DNA of 64,000 bases from positions 40,531 through 104,530 of the forward strand of contig DAIPYN010000003.1 of NCBI GenBank assembly GCA_036782715.1, given 5' to 3'. The position numbers and the translations under genes are program-made. The DNA is from UBA3478 sp036782715 (GTDB taxonomy: Bacteria > Bacteroidota > Bacteroidia > Flavobacteriales > Flavobacteriaceae). Below, piece by piece: positions 59,102-64,000 of the stretch. Under the pieces are notes generated by a model. It ran no database searches, was not told the origin of the DNA, and saw nothing but the letters and a program-made list of their open reading frames with translations. The stretch's first letter is position 1. Each line of letters opens with the position of its first letter.

Positions 59102-59858
59102 TGCGACGATTTTTGAACGCGGTAAGAATCGAGCGAGCGTTCTCTGTAAGGGAGAGTTTACCCGATTCTTCGGCTCTATTAAAAAGCAGTTCTTCGTAAT
59201 GTTCGGTTCCTTCCCAAAGCGATTGCTTCAAAGCAGCTAATGCATCAGGGCTATAACCAGAGAGCTGGGTCAGTTTTTCTTCGAGGGCTTTGTCTAGTTC
59301 TATTTCGCTAGAATATACCGATTGGTATAATTTATTTGTTCGAGCCCATTCGAAATTTTTCCACTCGTTTGGGTTCAGTGCGAATTCTGCCATGGCTCCA
59401 ACTCCGATTTTTCGACTAACCGCAGGCTCTATTACCAAAGGCGCAATACCAATACCAATTTCTGAGAGCTTAATCGATGCTGTTTCTGTAGCATAGCAGT
59501 AATCACAAGAGGCTATTAACCCTACACCTCCTCCTACAGCCTTACCCTGAATGCGGCCAATTACTAGCGCTTTTGATCTTCGGATAGCTAAAATTACTTT
59601 AGCAAAGCCGCTAAAAAATGCTGTTGCTTGTTTCTGGTTTTCAAGGGCTAGTAACTCATCGAAATTTGCACCGGCACAGAAAACAGAAGAGCCAATAGAG
59701 GATAGCACAATCGCACATAACTGCGATTCGTTGGCTTTGTCGATGAGGTCGGCAAGCTTATTTAACATTTCGCTGGTCATGGCATTTTTTGATGGATGAC
59801 CAAAGGTGATTCTACCGATACGATTGTCTATACTTAACTCGAGGGTATAAGGATCCAT
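59094..59858 (-). CDS. Enoyl-CoA hydratase/isomerase family protein
   Basis: The 254-residue protein is of the crotonase fold. The oxyanion hole is formed around FCAGANFDEL and IQGKAVGGGVGLIASCD, and SEIGIGIAP carries the position of a catalytic Glu. The usual GAGGTQRL segment is replaced by APLVIEPAVSRKIG, seen in some other Bacteroidota crotonases. The reaction may be hydration or isomerisation of an acyl-CoA; the exact substrate is unclear. It starts 19 bases after the GNAT stop and overlaps lpxH by 8 bases, so the three form a leftward unit. Confidence 0.82.
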   Translation of the reverse strand: MDPYTLELSIDNRIGRITFGHPSKNAMTSEMLNKLADLIDKANESQLCAIVLSSIGSSVFCAGANFDELLALENQKQATAFFSGFAKVILAIRRSKALVIGRIQGKAVGGGVGLIASCDYCYATETASIKLSEIGIGIAPLVIEPAVSRKIGVGAMAEFALNPNEWKNFEWARTNKLYQSVYSSEIELDKALEEKLTQLSGYSPDALAALKQSLWEGTEHYEELLFNRAEESGKLSLTENARSILTAFKNRRNA

Positions 59859-59877
59859 AAACCAAAGGTAATATTAT

Positions 59878-60378
59878 CTATAAAAGCTTCTCGTAACAGT
59901 GAAACGGAAATGGACTTTTCTGCTCAAAGTACACATCACCAAGGCGTCTGTAACCTCGAGCCTCGTAGAGTTTATTATTACGGAGATTCTTTGAAAAGGT
60001 ATCTAACCGAACCGATACCGCACCAAGCGCTTTAAGATGATTTTCAGCAAAGTCGAGAAGTGCGCTTGCATGACCTTTGCCTTGATGTTTGGGGTGTACG
60101 CATAGGCGATGAAGATATCCGTTTATGGAGTCTTTCGTTAGCCAATCAATCGGTTTGTAAACGTCGTCTTTCCTGGTCGATATCACAATTGCCCCAATGA
60201 CTTTACTCTCAATTTCTAAGACAAAAAGTTCCTCATCAGAAAGGTCTTTTTCAAAAGCTTCAAGAGAGGGATAGTTTTCATTCCATTGAAAGATTCCCAT
60301 CTCACATAGATGCTTTGCACAAGCCTGAGTGATTTGAATGATCTTTGAGAGATCTGTTTTAATGGCAGGCCGAATCAT
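59878..60378 (-). CDS. GNAT family N-acetyltransferase
   Basis: The 166-residue protein has the GNAT motif A acetyl-CoA loop VHPKHQGKGHASALLDF (about 106-122) and the motif B region RLDTFSKNLRNNKLYEARGYRRLG. The N-terminus is RPAIKTDLSKIIQITQAC. The substrate is not predictable. It is first in a leftward unit with the enoyl-CoA hydratase and lpxH, and is divergent from the plug-domain gene. Confidence 0.87.
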   Translation of the reverse strand: MIRPAIKTDLSKIIQITQACAKHLCEMGIFQWNENYPSLEAFEKDLSDEELFVLEIESKVIGAIVISTRKDDVYKPIDWLTKDSINGYLHRLCVHPKHQGKGHASALLDFAENHLKALGAVSVRLDTFSKNLRNNKLYEARGYRRLGDVYFEQKSPFPFHCYEKLL

Positions 60379-60440
60379 GGGTGACTGTTTGATAACCCAA
60401 TTTAACGAAGCATTAGCAAATTTTAGTAGGCTTCAGATAT

Positions 60441-60448
60441 TATCTTTG
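60441..60448 (+). promoter_or_regulatory. -7 element for the plug-domain gene
   Basis: TATCTTTG, 20 bases before the ATG at 60469, matches TAnnTTTG. Confidence 0.6.
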
Positions 60449-60468
60449 ATAAGTACAATTTGAAGTTC

Positions 60469-62166
60469 ATGAAAAAAGCGTTTTTACTTTTCTTTCTTAT
60501 ACTGAGTAGCGGCCTACTTACCGCCCAACAATTAGTGCAGGGAACGCTCAGTGATCAGTTCGCTGCGTTGCCCCTTGGAACCGTTGAGAATCTAACTCAA
60601 AAGACCGTTATCACCACAGACAACACCGGAAGCTACGAGATTATGGCTAACATTGGTGATCGTCTTCAATTCTCTTTTCCTGGTAAGCGAAGTCTCATAT
60701 TTATTGTTGAGGATATTACTAAAACCCTTAACGTTCAATTAGAGGACGAAATCACTGAACTCGACAACGTGGTAGTTACACGAAAAGGCCAGAAAACTTT
60801 AAAGGAGCTGTACAAGGAGTATAATGCTAACCCGGCCATTGTAAAAACCGTCTTTGGGTATTTAGATACAGAATCTGCGAGTTATCAGATTAGAACTATG
60901 AATGAAAAGAACATGGTTCAAGCAGGCGGAGACCTTGCAACCATGATAAGAGGCCGATTCCCTGGAGTTAAAATTGCCAATGACGGTCAAGGAATGCCTC
61001 AGATTTTCTTGAGAGAAACCGCGAGTTTTAGTGCTGTTCCGGCAGGTTATGATATTGACAATGTTTTATACGATACTTATCCTACTTGGTTAGACGCCAA
61101 CAGTATTTTTAGGTTAGCAATCATCCCGTCTCGATCTGCAAATACGCGATACGGATCTTTTGGAGCTGGCGGAATGGTCATTATTAACACGCAGAGTTCT
61201 AATATTCATCCGGTTGGAGAAGATGGAAAACCCATTGATCTCGCACGTCTTGACGATAACCTTTTTAAATACGAGGTGCTTGAAGATGGAGATCTCTATG
61301 ATTCGGATCAGTCTAAGCTTATTCAATCTTTCGACGACGGTGAGAACTTAATGGACTATTTATCTAGAGCGGGATCTTCATTCTCTAATTATGACTGGAT
61401 TTCAACTGCTCAGAAAATGAACGAATTAAAGCTGAAAGAGGAGCTTACAACCTTGCATCGAACCTATCTAGATAAGTATGGAGATCATGCACCTTCTTTA
61501 AAAGCTTATGGATATTGGCTTCATTCGATCGGTGACTTTAGCGCTTCATTGACCTTTTTTCAGTCAGTCTTTAAACTACGCCCTAACTATCTACAATCGT
61601 ATATAGACTTAGCAGACAACTATGAGTTGCTAGGACAACTGCAAAAGGCCTTATCTCTTTATGTTCGAGCAACCAATCTCGTAGATTCTGGGTTTATAGT
61701 TCCACCTTCTGAAGGGGGGCGATTGTATAATTTCGATCGCGGGTATGATTCTTTCTTGAAACGAAACAAGGAGGCTTTTGTAGACCTAGATTTTGAATGG
61801 GATTCAGAGGAGGCAGGTACCGAGGTGACCTTGTATTTTGATGAAACTGAGGCAGAGTTCGAACTCTTTTTTGTCAATCCAGAGAATCAATATTTCACTG
61901 AAAATTATAGTACCTGGGCAAATTTAGATCTAATAAATAATAACAAAGCACTCGGTATTTCTAGTCTCGAATTCTTTATTGATCAAAACTTAAGAGGGGA
62001 GTGGAAGGTGTATTTGAAATATCTCGGAAATAAAAAGCAAGCTCCGTCCTCTGTAAAATTGGTTGCTCGTTCGAAGTACCCTAACTCAAGCAAGGTCCCA
62101 GTAATTTTGTTCAACAAGCTAACTGCAGAAGATGAATTAATTCTTCTAGGGACTCTGACGAATTAG
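60469..62166 (+). CDS. Secreted protein with carboxypeptidase-regulatory-like, TonB-plug-like and TPR-like regions, no beta-barrel
   Basis: The 565-residue protein has a signal peptide (ILSSGLLTAQQ), then a carboxypeptidase-regulatory-like beta-sandwich (about 20-95), ending in the LDNVVVT text that normally leads into a SusC-type plug. A plug-like domain follows (about 110-245), with DLATMIRGRFPGVKI and the closing TRYGSFGAGGMVIINTQ. No outer-membrane barrel is present. Instead there is a TPR-like helical part (about 340-425; HSIGDFSASLTFFQSVFKL and ELLGQLQKALSLYVRA) and a C-terminal beta-rich domain (about 440-560). The ATG at 60469 gives the signal peptide; a TTG at 60460 is in frame. I know no named protein with this exact order; function unknown. 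Confidence 0.7.
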   Translation: MKKAFLLFFLILSSGLLTAQQLVQGTLSDQFAALPLGTVENLTQKTVITTDNTGSYEIMANIGDRLQFSFPGKRSLIFIVEDITKTLNVQLEDEITELDNVVVTRKGQKTLKELYKEYNANPAIVKTVFGYLDTESASYQIRTMNEKNMVQAGGDLATMIRGRFPGVKIANDGQGMPQIFLRETASFSAVPAGYDIDNVLYDTYPTWLDANSIFRLAIIPSRSANTRYGSFGAGGMVIINTQSSNIHPVGEDGKPIDLARLDDNLFKYEVLEDGDLYDSDQSKLIQSFDDGENLMDYLSRAGSSFSNYDWISTAQKMNELKLKEELTTLHRTYLDKYGDHAPSLKAYGYWLHSIGDFSASLTFFQSVFKLRPNYLQSYIDLADNYELLGQLQKALSLYVRATNLVDSGFIVPPSEGGRLYNFDRGYDSFLKRNKEAFVDLDFEWDSEEAGTEVTLYFDETEAEFELFFVNPENQYFTENYSTWANLDLINNNKALGISSLEFFIDQNLRGEWKVYLKYLGNKKQAPSSVKLVARSKYPNSSKVPVILFNKLTAEDELILLGTLTN

Positions 62167-62180
62167 AATTTTTCTAATTC
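62160..62180. terminator. Convergent hairpin containing both stop codons
   Basis: GAATTAGA-ATTTT-TCTAATTC is a perfect 8-bp stem with a 5-base loop. The TAG of the rightward gene is in the left arm (62164-62166) and the stop of the leftward gene is in the right arm (62174-62176). A T-rich stretch (TGTTTTC) follows on the plus strand, so termination of the plug-domain gene is the more likely use. Confidence 0.55.
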
Positions 62181-62623
62181 TGTTTTCGAGTTGAGGTTGA
62201 ACTCGCCAAATGGTTGTTTTGAGAAGTGGCAGGTCTGCTTGACGAGTTACTGAAGGATCTCCTCGGCTGGTAAGAATCTTGTCTTTCTTTATTGATCATC
62301 CATTCATTTAAACCACCCGTAAGTGTACCCACCTCTCCATTAAAAGCTCTTCTAGACCAATCTTGTAATCTATAAAAGTCGGTAGGAGAACGAAAGGCCC
62401 CTTGTTCAAAAGAATAGTTTGACCAATACCAATTATTCCAATACCAATTATTGTTATAATTATATCTAGGATATTCATGTGACTTGAAAAACTCGAAGAC
62501 ATTTTGAGTTACAGTAATGGTGTCTCCAAGGCTCGTAATTACTCGTATTGACTTTTTTTCCTGACCAAAACTATTCGTGTTTACGAAAAATAGAACGACG
62601 ATAATAATAAACTTGAATCTCAT
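62174..62623 (-). CDS. Uncharacterised exported protein, Tyr/Asn/Trp-rich
   Basis: The 149-residue protein has an N-terminal signal peptide (FIIIVVLFFVNTNSFG). After a short beta-like part (KKSIRVITSLGDTITVT) comes a segment very rich in Tyr, Asn and Trp (about residues 52-72), then a polar Ser/Arg tail (about 115-149). I do not recognise a family. The aromatic run may form a surface-exposed or low-complexity adhesive patch; that is a guess. It is convergent with the plug-domain gene and separated from the next leftward gene by a terminator. Confidence 0.6.
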   Translation of the reverse strand: MRFKFIIIVVLFFVNTNSFGQEKKSIRVITSLGDTITVTQNVFEFFKSHEYPRYNYNNNWYWNNWYWSNYSFEQGAFRSPTDFYRLQDWSRRAFNGEVGTLTGGLNEWMINKERQDSYQPRRSFSNSSSRPATSQNNHLASSTSTRKQN

Positions 62624-62667
62624 GCCTATAATGTAATGATTATTAGAGTGTTGAGTTAAAACAGAAA

Positions 62668-62694
62668 AATGCTCATGATTTTATCATGAGCATT
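62668..62694 (-). terminator. Rho-independent terminator after the 62719 gene
   Basis: AATGCTCATGA-TTTTA-TCATGAGCATT is a perfect 11-bp stem. Read leftwards it is followed by more T (TTT then CTGT), making an intrinsic terminator 25 bases past the stop of the 62719-63414 gene. Confidence 0.8.
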
Positions 62695-62718
62695 GGATTT
62701 TCAAAAAAGTCTAAATTT

Positions 62719-63414
62719 TTAGTTTTTTGGCATCAAAACTCTTAGGTGTTTTACTGCGAAGTCTTGAACATCTTCAGTTACGCCTCGTTCTTGAATTAAT
62801 TTAAGGAATTTCTCGTCGTTTTGAAGCTTATCATAAAGCATCATATGGTCTTGTTCATTGAGTCCAGACACAGCAACCCAATGAGTAGCGCCATTTGGTT
62901 TGTTGATATCGTAAGTGCCAAATCCTACCAAACGATCATTAAAATCTTTCTTGAAGGAACTAACAATTTTGTCATGTCCTTTTTTAAACATCATTGGATC
63001 AGCGGGTTTAACATCCCAAATATGAACTAATTTCATATCTGTATTATCTGTAGGTTGCCAGCTTAGGATTCTGCCGTGGTGAACAGGCCCCCACTCTTCA
63101 ATATAATTACCCATTTTAGCCCAGAAAGCTTCTCCTTTATCTGGATTAATTGCGCTTTCATCCATCATCTCGCCGCCTAAGGGGTACATCCAAACCAATC
63201 GATGAGAATTCTTCTCAGTTGTTGATGTTTCAATGGTTTCTAAAATAATAGCCCCTGCTTTAAGTTCGACTCCATCAAAAAGTTTATCAAAGTCTTCTAG
63301 AACTTTAGCCTCGCTAAACTCTTTAGCTTTTAGCTCAATCACTGAAAAAGCCATCGTCTGTGCATTAATTAGCCCTGTAAAAAACAAGACAAGTGTTAGA
63401 ATTGTGTTTTTCAT
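62719..63414 (-). CDS. Uncharacterised exported protein (231 residues)
   Basis: The 231-residue protein has a signal peptide (LTLVLFFTGLINAQ). The mature part seems to hold two alpha/beta halves with similar ends (VWMYPLGGEMMDES near 75 and THWVAVSGLNEQDH near 180), which would fit a duplicated ferredoxin-like fold, but this is inferred from the text pattern only. No catalytic motif is clear. It is the second of two exported-protein genes, 24 bases after the 163-residue lipoprotein gene, and ends in a strong terminator. Confidence 0.6.
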   Translation of the reverse strand: MKNTILTLVLFFTGLINAQTMAFSVIELKAKEFSEAKVLEDFDKLFDGVELKAGAIILETIETSTTEKNSHRLVWMYPLGGEMMDESAINPDKGEAFWAKMGNYIEEWGPVHHGRILSWQPTDNTDMKLVHIWDVKPADPMMFKKGHDKIVSSFKKDFNDRLVGFGTYDINKPNGATHWVAVSGLNEQDHMMLYDKLQNDEKFLKLIQERGVTEDVQDFAVKHLRVLMPKN

Positions 63415-63438
63415 ACTATTTAAATTAAAAATGAATAT

Positions 63439-63930
63439 TTAGTTGTTTCCCCAATCAGCTCCAAATTGGCGAAGGGTTGTTACTTTATTTTGATCGTTGA
63501 TAAACCATATATTATAGAGGTGAAGCTTTTCAACAGAACCATCTTTGTAGAACCGATTTTCATTTTGAATGGTATGCACGATTCTTATTCCTTGACCTTT
63601 GTTTGAAAGAGGCAAGAATTTTAACGGTGTAGTTTGCACTGAGTCGAACTGACCCATCCATAGTCCAAGATCTTCATTGGCCATAATAATAGGCTCCTTC
63701 ATATTGTAGGGATAAAACGTAATGGTGTCTCCCCATCGGCTTTGTACGCCGTCTAGGTCTAGGTTATTAAAATCGGCCATCATCCCCTTGATTAAGTCAA
63801 CATCTTCTGCTTGACCTAACGAAAAAGAGTTGCCAGTTGGCACCCATTCTCCAGCCGAGTTTGTAATAGCCGGATTATTTTGATTACACGATAGTAGAGC
63901 AAGCGAAAAGAGCATTAAATAAGTTTTCAT
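63439..63930 (-). CDS. Uncharacterised lipoprotein, possibly NTF2-like
   Basis: The 163-residue protein begins with a signal peptide and lipobox (LALLSC, Cys15). After a short polar linker the text (EDVDLIKGMMADFNNLDLDGVQSRWGDTITFYPYN) shown here in part as ADFNNLDLDGVQSRWGD, with a later IRIVHTIQNENRFYKDGS and HLYNIWFINDQNKV, resembles a SnoaL/NTF2-like cone fold, a common scaffold for small-molecule binding or hydrolysis. No catalytic residue is certain. It heads a two-gene leftward unit with the 231-residue exported protein. Confidence 0.6.
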   Translation of the reverse strand: MKTYLMLFSLALLSCNQNNPAITNSAGEWVPTGNSFSLGQAEDVDLIKGMMADFNNLDLDGVQSRWGDTITFYPYNMKEPIIMANEDLGLWMGQFDSVQTTPLKFLPLSNKGQGIRIVHTIQNENRFYKDGSVEKLHLYNIWFINDQNKVTTLRQFGADWGNN

Positions 63931-64000
63931 AATAGCCTATTTGGTTTGTTGCAATTAAAAATATAAATTTATATTTAAGTATAACTATTAAACCCACAAT

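Noticed and set aside
63959..63976. Perfect 18-bp palindrome AAATATAAATTTATATTT
   Set aside because: Pure A/T sequence in an AT-rich end of the window; palindromes of this kind arise easily and no T-run or gene end fits a terminator.
1..64000. CRISPR arrays, insertion sequences, prophage or integron features
   Set aside because: No repeat-spacer pattern, transposase, integrase or phage gene was seen; the window reads as core chromosome.

Overview
This window is chromosomal DNA from a member of the Bacteroidota, most likely a marine Flavobacteriales relative. The evidence is a type IX secretion lipoprotein (PorW/SprE) next to a split ATP synthase operon, a bacterial GlnS, families largely confined to Bacteroidota (DUF4837, DUF4254, DUF4292, HU-CCDC81, ArsS), start codons without Shine-Dalgarno sequences, and many copies of the Bacteroidota -7 promoter element TAnnTTTG just upstream of genes. 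No IS element, prophage, integrase, CRISPR array or rRNA operon was seen. It reads as compact core genome with short gaps, 1-4 bp start/stop overlaps and frequent overlapping 3' ends between convergent genes.

Layout. 1-8.4 kb is AT-rich: the end of an M1 peptidase, rnpA, an ElaA-like acetyltransferase, rpiB, a 400-base AT-rich gap, rnr, tRNA-Cys, folB, and glnS and gltX tail to tail. 8.4-13.3 kb holds ybeY, mnmG, a methyltransferase, a DoxX-like protein and holB; two identical parS-like 14-bp palindromes flank mnmG. 13.3-24 kb holds pgk, a MltD-like transglycosylase, a DUF4837 lipoprotein, tatA, an M23 peptidase, a GH3-family protein, a UDP-xylose-synthase-like epimerase, purD, two small uncharacterised proteins and a GT9 glycosyltransferase. 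23.6-26.9 kb holds arsS with its peroxidase-like partner, a patatin and a ferredoxin-type reductase.

27-35 kb is the PorW-AtpZ-AtpBEFHAG block; atpD and atpC are absent. 35-40.3 kb is an envelope run: a lipoprotein, a flippase, dut, a nucleotidyltransferase, a DUF4292 lipoprotein and an EnvC-like protein. 40.3-46.6 kb holds a thioesterase, an HU-CCDC81 protein, dprA, trpS, plsC, recA and trhO. 46.7-60.4 kb holds ricT, PBP1A, a prolyl oligopeptidase, asd, alr, tdk, a 59-codon small gene, rsmI, an OsmC protein, recJ, lpxH, an enoyl-CoA hydratase and a GNAT. The last 3.6 kb is the least characterised part: a secreted protein with a TonB-plug-like region but no barrel, and three small exported proteins.

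Common themes are envelope building (transglycosylase, M23, EnvC, PBP1A, Alr, Asd, LpxH, flippase, PlsC), translation and RNA processing (three aminoacyl-tRNA synthetases, RnpA, RNase R, YbeY, MnmG, TrhO, RsmI) and DNA maintenance (HolB, RecA, RecJ, DprA). I did not find a clear new defence or biosynthetic system. The observations I would follow first are the parS pair, with one site inside the last codons of ybeY; a set of genes whose -7 element sits only 3-5 bases before the start codon, implying leaderless mRNAs; the plug-without-barrel protein and the exported trio next to it; and the strong hairpin between atpE and atpF.
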